DNA of 64,000 nt from RUG13409 sp045616985 (GTDB lineage: Bacteria; Bacillota; Clostridia; Peptostreptococcales; Anaerovoracaceae), in the NCBI GenBank assembly GCA_045616985.1, contig JAZLHU010000051.1, positions 1 through 64,000 on the forward strand, read 5' to 3'. The notes below the pieces were generated by a model. The model was not told where the DNA came from. It worked only from the letters and a program-made list of their open reading frames with translations, and did not search any database. This document shows positions 55,115 to 63,871 of this stretch, one piece after another. How positions within the stretch are numbered: position 1 is the first letter of the stretch; each line of letters opens with the position of its first letter. A program made the position numbers and the translations under genes.

Positions 55115-56626
55115 ATGACAGTAGGAGGATATATTCTTCAGGCACTGCAAAGTCTTTGCACCGTTCAGGGAATACTCTTTGTAGTAGCAGGAACAATGGC
55201 AGGAATCGTTCTTGGTGCTATCCCGGGACTCGGAAGCTCAACACTTATGGTTGTACTTCTTCCGATTGCCTACAAGATGTCCGCACCGATGGGCATGGCA
55301 CTGTTCCTTTCAATCGTTATCGGCGGTATGAGCGGCGGATGTATCGGATCCATTCTTCTTGGTATTCCGGGAACGTCTTCATCGCTTTGTACGGTTTGGG
55401 ATGGTTATGAATTTACCAAAAAAGGTGATCCCGTAAGAGCTCTTTCAGCAGCTGTTACGGCAAACTTCTTCGGTACTGTTCCTTCCCTTATTCTTGCAAT
55501 CTTTGCCTGCAGGGCAATTGCTCAGTGGGCTGTAGGTCTTGGCCCATGGGAATACACGGCGCTTTGCTATTGCGCGATATTGATGGTGGTAGGTCTTTCA
55601 AAGGGCTCAATGGTTAAGTCTCTTATCGGCGTAGGCATTGCAATTTTCCTTGCTTCCGTAGGAGCAGACCCGCTTACGGCAAAGGGCAGATTTATCTTCG
55701 GCGGAAACCTCAACTTCCTTGGCGGCTTCAACCTTATTCCTATCATGCTTGGTCTTTTCGCATCCAAGATCATTATGCTTGAGTATGCAAGAGGTGATAA
55801 ACAGGAAAAGGTTGATATCAAGGTCGGCAAATTCCGTCCGCCTGTTGCAGACTTTATGCACAACAAGCTGGTCTTTATCCGTTCCTGGATTGTAGGCGTA
55901 GTTATCGGCTTCCTTCCGGGCCTTGGCGGACCGGTTGCAGCAGTTATGGCATATTCCACAGAGAACATGCTTGCAAAGGATAAGTCCACCTGGGGACACG
56001 GCGAAATTGCCGGAGTTATCTCCTGCGAGACCGCAAACAATGCGGCTATCGGCGGCGCGCTTATTCCGCTGATTGCCCTCGGTATTCCTGGAGATGCAGC
56101 GTGCGTACAGTTTATTACGGCACTTCAGATTAAGAGTATCGATGTTGGCCCTATGCTCATGAGAGAGCATCCGGAAGTAGTGTATATGATTTTCACGGCA
56201 GCTATTCTTTCCGGTATTGTTGCTCTTCTTTATGAAACAATCGGAATGCCGACATTCCCGGCACTTTTAAAGATTCCGTATCACTACCTCTATTCAATGG
56301 TAATCATACTTGCTCTTACAGGTGCATATATGGCAACATCCTCGTTCTTCGGCGTTTTTGTTGCCCTCGGAAGCTGCATCCTCGGTATATTGATGGATAT
56401 TGCAAACATCCCGAGCCTGCCTTTCCTTATGACGTTTATTCTTTCGCCTATGCTCGAGCTCAACTTAAGAAGAGCGCTCAGCTACTCACTGATCGGTCCT
56501 GCGGAATTCTTCGTAAGACCATTCAGCTGCTTCTTCATCGTTGCAGGTACGCTGGTTCTCATCTACGGCTTCACCGCTCCGGCAATCAAGGCTGCTGCTG
56601 CAAGAAGAAAGGCAGCAAAGCAATAA
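55115..56626 (+). CDS. tctA: Tripartite tricarboxylate transporter, large permease TctA
   Basis: A 503-aa protein with about 12 membrane helices. The two family repeats are visible: GTMAGIVLGAIPGLGSSTLM near residue 25-44 and GVVIGFLPGLGGPVAAVMAY near 260-280, each with the PGLG loop. Others are ILLGIPGTSSSLCT and ALIPLIALGIPGDA. It forms the membrane channel with TctB, driven by an ion gradient, for substrates brought by TctC. AAAGGAGC precedes the start. Confidence 0.93.
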   Translation: MTVGGYILQALQSLCTVQGILFVVAGTMAGIVLGAIPGLGSSTLMVVLLPIAYKMSAPMGMALFLSIVIGGMSGGCIGSILLGIPGTSSSLCTVWDGYEFTKKGDPVRALSAAVTANFFGTVPSLILAIFACRAIAQWAVGLGPWEYTALCYCAILMVVGLSKGSMVKSLIGVGIAIFLASVGADPLTAKGRFIFGGNLNFLGGFNLIPIMLGLFASKIIMLEYARGDKQEKVDIKVGKFRPPVADFMHNKLVFIRSWIVGVVIGFLPGLGGPVAAVMAYSTENMLAKDKSTWGHGEIAGVISCETANNAAIGGALIPLIALGIPGDAACVQFITALQIKSIDVGPMLMREHPEVVYMIFTAAILSGIVALLYETIGMPTFPALLKIPYHYLYSMVIILALTGAYMATSSFFGVFVALGSCILGILMDIANIPSLPFLMTFILSPMLELNLRRALSYSLIGPAEFFVRPFSCFFIVAGTLVLIYGFTAPAIKAAAARRKAAKQ

Positions 56627-56708
56627 CATGGCAAATACCGGCATACTAGTTTACCGGGTTTGTAGATATTATAGTAGTGAGTACTAATCGATTAGGAGGA
56701 CTCAAAAA

Positions 56709-57785
56709 ATGAAAAAAGTATTAGCAGTACTTCTTGCTCTTGCAATGGTATTCTGCCTCGCAGCTTGCGGCGGAGAAAAAGAAGCACAGAAGGAAGAAGA
56801 AAAGCCGGTTTGGGGCAAGGATACGATTACCCTTCTCATCGGCTACGAAGAAGGTTCACTTACAGCTAACAACTGCGTAACACTTGTTGACTGGCTCCAG
56901 TCCAAGGGCTACACAGTAGAATGCAAGTACGACAAGGTAGGCGGCGGCGCTAACCTCGTTAACGAGCTTCTCAAGGCTGAACCGGACGGACAGACACTGA
57001 TGCTCTTCGGTATGAACTGCATCAACAACTACTACGACGGAACATGGGCAGTTGACCCGACAGACACAACAAAGTTCAGAGCTGTTGCTTCCACACCGCA
57101 GCCATGGCCGTATTCCGGCTGCATGGTTCTGACAAAGGCAGACTCCCCATACAACAATTTTGATGAACTTAAGGCTTACATCGAAGCACATCCAGGCGAA
57201 GTTACAGCAGCTTCCATTCCCGGAAAGGTTATGGATCCAAAGCTCAAGAGCTTCCTCATCCAGACCGGTCTTGCCGACAAGGTTAAGTGGTGCCCGACAA
57301 GCTCTGCTGACGGAAACGTTTCCCTCCTCAACGGAGACATCAGACTCGTAATGGCAGACGAAGCTTCCGCAGTTAAGAACTTCGACTTCGGAAACGAAGT
57401 AAAGGCTATCATCAACTTAAGACCTGACAACGACTTCAGCTACTATCCGGCTGACACAAAGAACCTTGACATGATCAAGTCCGTTCCTACACTTCAGGAC
57501 GTATTCGGTGCTGAAAAGGCAAAGCAGATCAACATTCCTAACACATCCTGCTGGGTTGTTCCTGCAGGAACACCGGATGAAATCTGCGAACAGATTGCCG
57601 CTGCATTCGATGCTATCGATGATGAACCTGTTTCAACAGATGAAAGCTCCTTCTATGTACGCTGCCGTATGAACGGTGGTACATCCAAGTATTGGAAGCT
57701 TACATATGATGAAATCGTAAAGGAATATGCTTCGATCGCTCCGATCATCAAGCAGGTTGTAGAAATGAACGCTGCAGCAAAGTAG
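56709..57785 (+). CDS. tctC: Tripartite tricarboxylate transporter, binding protein TctC (lipoprotein)
   Basis: A 358-aa substrate-binding lipoprotein of the Bug family. Lipobox FCLAAC (Cys about 20), followed by a Glu/Lys linker. The mature part has the Bug layout: ITLLIGYEEGSLTANNC, KYDKVGGGANLVNELLKAEP (in place of the usual GAGG), and SADGNVSLLNGDIRLVM. The ligand is a carboxylate in known members, but cannot be told here. Codon choice suggests high expression. The gene order B-A-C is rearranged from the common C-B-A. The 82-nt gap before it has an imperfect CCGG-ended hairpin (56637-56656) and a strong AGGAGG. Confidence 0.88.
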   Translation: MKKVLAVLLALAMVFCLAACGGEKEAQKEEEKPVWGKDTITLLIGYEEGSLTANNCVTLVDWLQSKGYTVECKYDKVGGGANLVNELLKAEPDGQTLMLFGMNCINNYYDGTWAVDPTDTTKFRAVASTPQPWPYSGCMVLTKADSPYNNFDELKAYIEAHPGEVTAASIPGKVMDPKLKSFLIQTGLADKVKWCPTSSADGNVSLLNGDIRLVMADEASAVKNFDFGNEVKAIINLRPDNDFSYYPADTKNLDMIKSVPTLQDVFGAEKAKQINIPNTSCWVVPAGTPDEICEQIAAAFDAIDDEPVSTDESSFYVRCRMNGGTSKYWKLTYDEIVKEYASIAPIIKQVVEMNAAAK

Positions 57786-57811
57786 TTTGCCGATTCATTA
57801 AAACAGACCAG

Positions 57812-57842
57812 AACAGGATGCCTTCCGGGCATCCTGTTTTAT
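57812..57842 (+). terminator. Terminator after tctC
   Basis: Perfect 11-bp stem AACAGGATGCC (57812-57822) with GGCATCCTGTT (57828-57838), then TTATT. Confidence 0.9.
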
Positions 57843-57870
57843 TGTAAAAAATACGCGGAAGTGATAAAAT
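57842..57870 (+). promoter_or_regulatory. Promoter of the glycyl radical enzyme gene
   Basis: TTGTAA (57842-57847), 17-nt spacer, TAAAAT (57865-57870). The -10 region lies in AAGTGATAAAATA, identical to the tctB promoter. The leader to the ATG is about 80 nt. Confidence 0.65.
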
Positions 57871-57953
57871 AACTACAACTGACTTTGTGTCTTTTAATAC
57901 GTTATAACTAAATAAATTTCATATATCTTTTTTACAAAACAGGAGAGAAAAAA

Positions 57954-60365
57954 ATGACCGACAGAGTAAAACGAATGATAGAGAGCTTAAGAATCAATAA
58001 GTATCCTCTCTGCGTAGAAACATTCAGACTTGCAAATGAATCCCTGGACCGGACAGCCGGCGAGCCGATGATTACAAGACGTTCCAAGCTGCATGCACAC
58101 ATCCTTGACAACATGACCATATTTATCGAACCTGAAGATCTTCTTTGCGGTTCAGGCGCATCTAAGCCGTTCGGACTTGAAATGTGCTACGAATACGGCG
58201 TTTGGACAAAGGACGAGGTTGAATCCTTAAAGTCAGAACTCTATACAATTACACCGGAAGATGAAGAAGAATTGTATAAGCTTAACGACCGTTTTGCAAA
58301 CAATGCTTCAAACTCCAACTTGGTTGATGCAATGTCAAAGTCACTCGGTCTTAACGACAGACTTTGGCCGTTCATGAAGTCGGGCACGATACTTCCCCCA
58401 TGGAAGGACAGAAGAGGCGGCTCCGGCGGCGGATTTGCCATGTCGGGCTACGGCCTCGGACCGGGCTTTGCTCTTGTTGCAGTTGATTACGCCAAGATCT
58501 TAAAGGTCGGAGCAAAGGGCATTATTGAAGAAGCAAAAAAGTGCATCGAAGATATTCGCTTTGAAGAACCGGACATCATGGAAAAGCGTGATTTCTGGGA
58601 AGGCACCATTATGGTATTCGAAGCATGGGTTCGACTTGCAAACAGGTATGCCGATCTTGCGGAAAAGATGGCAGGAGAAGAAAAGGACGAAAAGAGAAAG
58701 GCAGAGCTTCTTGAAATGGCAAGGATTTGCCGCAAGGTTCCTTATGAACCGGCAGAAACCTTCAGAGAGGCACTCCAGTCCTTCTGGTTTACCTTCCTTA
58801 TGTGCCTGCCTTCACCGACAACATCCGCAGGAAGATTCGATCAGTACATGTATCCTTACTACGAAAAGGATATTAAGGAAGGAAGGATCACAAGAGACGA
58901 AGTATTGGAGCTTCTTGAGATAATGCGCTGCAAGGTCATGAAGATCAACCGTGTATCCGGAAAGGCAAACCGTGCTAAAAACTCCGGTATGGCAAAGTGG
59001 TACAACTGGACTATCGGCGGACAAAAGGCCGACGGCTCCGACGCAACCAACGAGCTTTCATACCTTCTCCTTGAAGCAGCAGAAGAAACACATCTTCCGC
59101 ACCATACGGTTACAATCAGAGTTCACAAGGATACACCGGAAAAGCTTCTTGTTAAGGGCCTTGAGTGCGTAAGATCCGGAATCGGTATGCCTGCATTTGT
59201 CGGCGACGAATCCTATATCAACTTCTTTACAAGCCAGAGCGAAAAGAACAAGCTCTCGATTGAAGAAGCCCGTGACTGGTGCTGCACAGGCTGCGTGGAC
59301 GGAAATGTTCAGGCTGTAACAAGAACACAGGTAGCCTGCTTCTTTATCATTGCCCAGGCAATGGACATCGCTCTTCACAACGGCTTCTGCCGCTTCACAA
59401 AAGAGATGGTCGGCAAAGAAGTCGGCGACGTAAAGGAAATGAAATCCTTCGATGAGGTTAAGAATGCAGTTTACGACGAAATCCGCTACCTCATGAGAAT
59501 GGCAAACGAAAGAATCAACGTAGAGCTTATTGCAGAAAGAGATCTCTTCCCTGACGTATTCCGCTCCGCTCTTATGAAGGACGGCGTAAAGGTTGGAAAG
59601 GATATGTATAACCGCAGATTCGAATTTGAAAACGGCGCAGTACTCGGCGCTGTAGGCGGAGTTAATACAGGTAATGCCCTTTATGCAATCAGGCAGCTCG
59701 TATTTGAAAAGAAAAAATATACAATGGCTCAGCTTATGGAAGCACTCGATGCAGACTGGGTCGGATATGATGAAATGAGAGCAGATTTTCTTGCAGAGCC
59801 AAAGTACGGCAATGACATTGAAGCTGTTGACGAAATGGTTGCGGAAATCTATAAGCTCCACGCAGATACATGCATGTCACTTCCATGCGTATACGGAGAC
59901 AGCTTAAAGCCAAATGCAATTTCCATTTCAGCTCACCAGCCGGGCGGGGCTTGCACAGGCGCAACGGCAGACGGAAGAAAGGGCGGTGCAATTCTTGCAG
60001 ACGCATCACTTTCTCCGGAACACGGAACAGACAAGAACGGCCCTCTGGCAGTATTCAATTCCGCAATGAGAGTTCCTCAGGATGCATATCAGGGCACGCT
60101 GATGAACATGAAATTTGCTCCCGACAACATGAAGACAGAAGACGATCTTAAAAAACTCGGCTCCATGGTCAAGACCTATCTTACCCACGGCGGAAAGCAC
60201 GTTCAGTTCACCATCGCAAACCGCGAAGAAATGGTAGATGCAAAGGTAAATCCCGATGCACATCCGGAGCTTATCGTCCGCGTTGCAGGCTATTCCGCAT
60301 ACTTCACAAGACTGTCCGAAGGAATCCAGCAGGAGGTCATCGACAGAACATCACAGACACTGTAA
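57954..60365 (+). CDS. Glycyl radical enzyme (pyruvate formate-lyase-like), substrate unknown
   Basis: An 803-aa glycyl radical enzyme. The C-terminal radical motif VRVAGYSAYF puts the radical on Gly779. The active-site loop reads RDWCCTGCVDGN, with catalytic Cys about 447; typical eliminases and decarboxylases of this class have GCVE, so the Asp here is unusual. The N-terminal PFL domain includes RSKLHAHILDNM and GGGFAMSGYGLGPG. These enzymes cleave C-C, C-O, C-N or C-S bonds of small metabolites anaerobically. No radical-SAM activase is encoded nearby, so activation must come from elsewhere. Proximity to a Tct transporter with the same promoter motif suggests a carboxylate substrate. AGGAGAG precedes the ATG. 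Confidence 0.88.
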   Translation: MTDRVKRMIESLRINKYPLCVETFRLANESLDRTAGEPMITRRSKLHAHILDNMTIFIEPEDLLCGSGASKPFGLEMCYEYGVWTKDEVESLKSELYTITPEDEEELYKLNDRFANNASNSNLVDAMSKSLGLNDRLWPFMKSGTILPPWKDRRGGSGGGFAMSGYGLGPGFALVAVDYAKILKVGAKGIIEEAKKCIEDIRFEEPDIMEKRDFWEGTIMVFEAWVRLANRYADLAEKMAGEEKDEKRKAELLEMARICRKVPYEPAETFREALQSFWFTFLMCLPSPTTSAGRFDQYMYPYYEKDIKEGRITRDEVLELLEIMRCKVMKINRVSGKANRAKNSGMAKWYNWTIGGQKADGSDATNELSYLLLEAAEETHLPHHTVTIRVHKDTPEKLLVKGLECVRSGIGMPAFVGDESYINFFTSQSEKNKLSIEEARDWCCTGCVDGNVQAVTRTQVACFFIIAQAMDIALHNGFCRFTKEMVGKEVGDVKEMKSFDEVKNAVYDEIRYLMRMANERINVELIAERDLFPDVFRSALMKDGVKVGKDMYNRRFEFENGAVLGAVGGVNTGNALYAIRQLVFEKKKYTMAQLMEALDADWVGYDEMRADFLAEPKYGNDIEAVDEMVAEIYKLHADTCMSLPCVYGDSLKPNAISISAHQPGGACTGATADGRKGGAILADASLSPEHGTDKNGPLAVFNSAMRVPQDAYQGTLMNMKFAPDNMKTEDDLKKLGSMVKTYLTHGGKHVQFTIANREEMVDAKVNPDAHPELIVRVAGYSAYFTRLSEGIQQEVIDRTSQTL

Positions 60366-60396
60366 TGTGTATTCAGGTCTTTTGCACATAAAAGCA

Positions 60397-60443
60397 TTAC
60401 ATAAGCTCCGGATAAAAGTGTATTCAATGCAATTTGCAAAAGC
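60397..60443 (+). repeat. Dispersed repeat B, partial copy (3' segment)
   Basis: About 45 nt with CTCCGGATAAAAGTGTATTC and AATGCAATTTGCAAAAGC, matching 18641-18680 and 61055-61097. It lies directly after the glycyl radical enzyme gene and leads straight into the octamer array. Confidence 0.7.
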
Positions 60444-60444
60444 A

Positions 60445-60720
60445 TTACTACAGAACGCAGAAATATTAAGCGATTTGTTGAAATCTTAATCAGCAAGACC
60501 TGTTCTGACACCCTTATAGGGATGTGCATCGGAGCAATTACTACAAAAAGTTTATATTCTAAGGGCTTTGTAGTAAGATTTGAATATTTTTACTACAGAA
60601 ATGCAAGTTTAAATGAGATGTGTAGTAAAAGGGCAAAAAGACAAGAATTATCTGCCCAGACAAGCCGCAATTCACACTGTTTTACTACAATATCAAGTTT
60701 ATAAGCGTTTTCTGTCGTAA
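60445..60720. repeat. Four paired TTACTACA / TGTAGTAA units
   Basis: TTACTACA at 60445, 60538, 60590 and 60682. Each is followed exactly 31 nt later by its complement or a degenerate version: TGTTGAAA at 60476, TGTAGTAA at 60569 and 60621, and TGTCGTAA at 60713. Each unit is 39 nt with a 23-nt interior of low conservation, although AAGTTTA recurs in three and TAAGCG in two. Gaps between units are 54, 13 and 53 nt. No gene lies here. Confidence 0.75.
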
Positions 60721-60736
60721 TACTTGTGAGGGGAAG

Positions 60737-61120
60737 TTTGCAAAGTAGCACTTTCATCCGCGCAGGTGCAGCACTGCTTTTGAAACATCATCTCTGCTTC
60801 CTGAGCGCCGGATAAAAGTGTATTTGTGGCGAAAAGAAGCAGAAAAAATCAAAAAGACACATTTTCTTAAAAAGCGGTACTTTTGACCCTGTTCTATAAA
60901 GAAAAAACAGCCCTTTGTGACTATTTTTAACGGGAAAAACAGTTTGGACACAAAAAGACCTTATAAATTGTACCAAATAGAAAAAACACATCGTTTTTGG
61001 CACAAGTGAGAAAATTGGAAAACATAAGCCGTATCGCATACACAAATGCCTTGCATAAGCTCCGGATGAAAGTGTATTCAATGCAATTTGCAAAAGCTTT
61101 GCACATAAATGCATTCACTT
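60737..61120 (+). repeat. Dispersed repeat element B, near-complete copy
   Basis: Matches 18320-18705 over its length with small differences, the largest around 60866-60888. The conserved blocks and the junction with element A are the same. Together with the octamer array and element A this fills the 1008-nt gap between the glycyl radical enzyme and sufC. Confidence 0.8.
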
Positions 61121-61121
61121 A

Positions 61122-61330
61122 AGCCCGGAAAGCGCGAAAGGTCTTTGCGAAGACATTTGGGGAAGCCTGTTCTTAGCGACTGGCAAGCGGCAGACGAAGG
61201 CGCAAAGGGCAAAGCAGCAGGCTTTGGCACTTTGAGACTGAAATCTGCGCGAAGACAGAGCTTAGAACCGCTGCAGGGGTCCCCAATAGCGGGAGCGTGT
61301 CTGAGAAACAGCCTTTCGCGCGTTCTGAGA
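61122..61330 (+). repeat. Dispersed repeat element A, copy 5
   Basis: Forward copy. Left end AGCCCGGAAAGCGCGAAAGG; GCGCGAAAGG (61132-61141) pairs perfectly with CCTTTCGCGC (61312-61321). Core starts AAGCCTGTTCTTAGCG at 61163. It ends 43 nt before sufC. Confidence 0.85.
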
Positions 61331-61373
61331 TTACACACAAATTCGTTAACACTATAAGAGAATTAGAATTGTT

Positions 61374-62102
61374 ATGTTAGAAATTCAGAATCTGTATTTT
61401 AATCCAACCGGAGAACGGAACATCTTAAATGGAATTGATCTCACTATTCCGGACGGGAAGCTTATAGTTCTTACCGGTCCAAACGGCGGCGGCAAAACCA
61501 CGCTGGCAAAAGCAATTGCTGGCATCAATGCTCCAAGCTCCGGCAGGATCCTGCTTGACGGCGAAGACATCACATCGCTTGATCCGACCCAACGCGCAAA
61601 CAAGGGCATCAGTTTTGCTTTCCAGCAGCCGGTTCGCTTTAAGGGAATCAGAGTGAAGGATCTCTTAAACCTTGCTGCAAAAAAAGAGCTCAGTGATGCC
61701 GAGCTTGAAGATATTTTAAAACGTGTCGGTATGGATTGGAAAGCTTATGCGGACCGCGGTGTCGACACATATCTTTCCGGCGGTGAAATAAAGAGAATAG
61801 AAATTGCCACGGTGCTGCTTCGTCAGTCTCGCCTGGCGGTTTTTGATGAGCCTGAAGCAGGCATCGACCTTTGGTCTTTTAACAATCTCATCAGAGTTTT
61901 TGAAAATCTCCGCGACCAGCGCGACATTACGCTGCTTATTATTTCTCATCAGGAAAGAATTCTTTCGATCGCCGATGAAATCGTTATGATCCAGGATGGC
62001 AAGGTCGGATTGAAAGGTGACGGCAGGAAGCTCTTCCAGAGCCTGCTCTGCAAAAATGATTGCGGCGATTGCTGCGAGATTCATACAAAGGAGGCAAACT
62101 GA
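61374..62102 (+). CDS. sufC: Fe-S cluster assembly ATPase SufC
   Basis: A 242-aa ABC-type ATPase of the SUF machinery. Walker A LTGPNGGGKTTLAKAI (about 35-50), Q loop FAFQQPVRF, signature YLSGGEIKRIEI, Walker B RLAVFDEPEAGID, switch His in IISHQER. It binds the SufB scaffold and drives its conformational change during cluster assembly. The C-terminus ends in a Cys cluster (CKNDCGDCC) absent from E. coli SufC, which might bind metal. No strong ribosome site precedes the ATG. The stop overlaps the sufB start. Confidence 0.9.
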   Translation: MLEIQNLYFNPTGERNILNGIDLTIPDGKLIVLTGPNGGGKTTLAKAIAGINAPSSGRILLDGEDITSLDPTQRANKGISFAFQQPVRFKGIRVKDLLNLAAKKELSDAELEDILKRVGMDWKAYADRGVDTYLSGGEIKRIEIATVLLRQSRLAVFDEPEAGIDLWSFNNLIRVFENLRDQRDITLLIISHQERILSIADEIVMIQDGKVGLKGDGRKLFQSLLCKNDCGDCCEIHTKEAN

Positions 62103-63121
62103 TGGCAGATAATATATTAAGCAAAAATGCCTTTGATTTGAAAACTGAGAATAATGCAGCAGGCTTTGAAGCTGAAAAGAAGATAATTGATCTTGCCATG
62201 GATAATCAAACTAAGGAACTTCTTAAAACCGTTGCAGGCGAAGAATCAGAACTTTTCAGGGGAGCATTCAACATCAGATCCAACATGGGCTGCCTCGGCC
62301 GCCGGGATTCCGAAAATATAAAGATCACAGACAAGTCCGACGGAAAGCCCGGACTTGAGGTTCATATTGCTCCGGGCACGAAGGCGGAAAAAGTTTTTAT
62401 CCCTGCCTGCGTAACGAAAGCCGGAATAGATGATCTTGTTTACAACGATTTTTATATCGGCGAAGGCGCTGACGTTACCATTGTTGCAGGCTGCGGCATT
62501 CATACGGAAACCGGCGAGCCCGCAAGACACAACGGCGTGCACAGATTTTTTCTCGGCAAAAACAGCCGGGCTCTTTACGAAGAAAAGCACATCGGAACAG
62601 GTGCGGATGAGACAAAGAAAATTATAGATCCGGTTACCGAAGTCTTTATGGAAGAAGGCTCTTACCTTGAGATGGACACGGTGCAGCTCGGCGGTGTTTC
62701 TTCAACAGACAGAAGAACAACGGCAAAGCTTGATGCACACGCAGCTCTTGTTATCAAAGAAAGACTTCTGACCGACAACGAAGAAACCGCAGATACCTTC
62801 TTTGAAGTTGAATTAAACGGCGAGGGCAGTGGTGTAAACCTTATGAGCAGAAGTGTCGCAAGAGGAAATTCTCATCAGGCATATACATCAAATATTATCG
62901 GCAACGCCAAGTGCACAGGCCACTCCGAGTGCGATGCCATCATTGCCGAAAACGGCAAGGTGGATGCCAGCCCTAAGCTGATCGCAAACTCCGGCGATGC
63001 CGAGCTTATACACGAAGCTGCCATCGGCAAAATTGCCGGCGAGCAAATCCTTAAACTCAGGACTCTCGGTCTCAGCGAAGAGGAAGCTGAATCCGCGATC
63101 ATCGACGGCTTCCTGAAATAA
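62102..63121 (+). CDS. sufB: SufB/SufD-family Fe-S scaffold protein
   Basis: A 339-aa SufB/D protein, shorter than E. coli SufB (about 495 aa), as in two-gene SufBC (SMS) systems. The beta-helix core includes VTIVAGCGIHTETG, EVFMEEGSYLEMDTVQLGG and LMSRSVARGNSHQAY; the C-terminal SECDAIIAENGKVDASPKL and GDAELIHEAAIGKI are the conserved region with catalytic Cys/Glu/His positions, although a Cys-to-other change cannot be judged without alignment. Start at 62102, sharing one base with the sufC stop, with an AAGGAGG site. No sufS or sufU follows, so the sulfur donor must be elsewhere. Confidence 0.85.
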   Translation: MADNILSKNAFDLKTENNAAGFEAEKKIIDLAMDNQTKELLKTVAGEESELFRGAFNIRSNMGCLGRRDSENIKITDKSDGKPGLEVHIAPGTKAEKVFIPACVTKAGIDDLVYNDFYIGEGADVTIVAGCGIHTETGEPARHNGVHRFFLGKNSRALYEEKHIGTGADETKKIIDPVTEVFMEEGSYLEMDTVQLGGVSSTDRRTTAKLDAHAALVIKERLLTDNEETADTFFEVELNGEGSGVNLMSRSVARGNSHQAYTSNIIGNAKCTGHSECDAIIAENGKVDASPKLIANSGDAELIHEAAIGKIAGEQILKLRTLGLSEEEAESAIIDGFLK

Positions 63122-63176
63122 AGCTTTCCTGAGCCAAGGTCTTATAACCTGCACCCTCTTAAGCGGGAATTTATTG

Positions 63177-63500
63177 TCATTCTTCCTTATATCCGTGCGC
63201 TTTTGCAAGAGCAAAATATTCGGCGGCTTTTTCCGGACTCTTTTCAACATAGAGTCCTTTTTCGTACATAAGTCCGAGATTGTATTCCGCCATAGGAAAG
63301 CCTGGAGCCGCCGCCGTAAAAAGCTCAAAGGCTTTTTGAAGATTTTGTTCGACGCCTATGCCTTCTCTGTACATATAGCCAAGATAGCATTTTGCTTCAG
63401 CGGTATCTGATGCGGAATAATGCTCGGCGGCTTTTTGTAAATTCAGCTCAGTGCCTTCACCATAATAGTACTGATTTCCGAGTTCAAGTTCTTTGCTCAT
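63177..63500 (-). CDS. Small Sel1-repeat protein
   Basis: A 107-aa protein made of three Sel1-type helical repeats: ELGNQYYYGEGTELNLQKAAEHY, CYLGYMYREGIGVEQNLQ and YNLGLMYEKGLYVEKS, each about 36 aa with the LGxMYxxGxGV pattern. Sel1 repeats bind proteins; function here unknown. The start at 63500 has AAGGAG 7 nt upstream; the frame is open further to 63554. It lies convergent to sufB with a 55-nt gap and no obvious terminator. Confidence 0.78.
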   Translation of the reverse strand: MSKELELGNQYYYGEGTELNLQKAAEHYSASDTAEAKCYLGYMYREGIGVEQNLQKAFELFTAAAPGFPMAEYNLGLMYEKGLYVEKSPEKAAEYFALAKAHGYKEE

Positions 63501-63579
63501 GAGTTGCTCCTTCCGTGAAAGTCCTGCTTTTCTAATTTGAATTATATCATACAAGTGTATTTATCATGAAGTTGAAAAT

Positions 63580-63779
63580 AGAATTGGTACCCGGCACTAA
63601 AGCAGAATGTTTGGGAAGCCGGTTCTTAGCGATTGGCAAGCAACAGACGAAGGAACAAAGGACAAAGCTGTAGGCTTTGGCGCTTTGAGCCTGAAGTATG
63701 TGCGCAGACAGAGCTTAGAACCGCTGCTGGGTTCCCAACCAAGCGAGAGCGTGTCTGCGTAGTGCCGGGTACCAATTCT
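63580..63779 (+). repeat. Dispersed repeat element A, copy 6, with perfect 20-bp inverted ends
   Basis: Forward copy. The ends are AGAATTGGTACCCGGCACTA (63580-63599) and its exact complement (63760-63779), a sequence unrelated to the ends of other copies. Core starts AAGCCGGTTCTTAGCG at 63616. The unit can fold into one long hairpin. It occupies most of the 371-nt divergent gap between the Sel1 gene and the YhdT-like gene. Confidence 0.88.
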
Positions 63780-63871
63780 TTTAAACATGTTGCAATATAT
63801 AACAAAAAAGAACATAATACTCTCATAAGACAGGTGACCACATCAGCGGCACCGAGTTGGAGGTTGGAAAA

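Noticed and set aside
59058..59861. 267-aa reverse-strand frame opposite the glycyl radical enzyme
   Set aside because: Antisense shadow of a well-conserved enzyme with strong codon bias; no start signal.
60445..60720. CRISPR array
   Set aside because: The 39-nt units agree only at their ends, the gaps are 54, 13 and 53 nt, and no cas genes are present.
63833..63871. T-box or riboswitch leader before the YhdT-like gene
   Set aside because: Only a short stretch between element A and the ribosome site is available, with no recognisable conserved motif.
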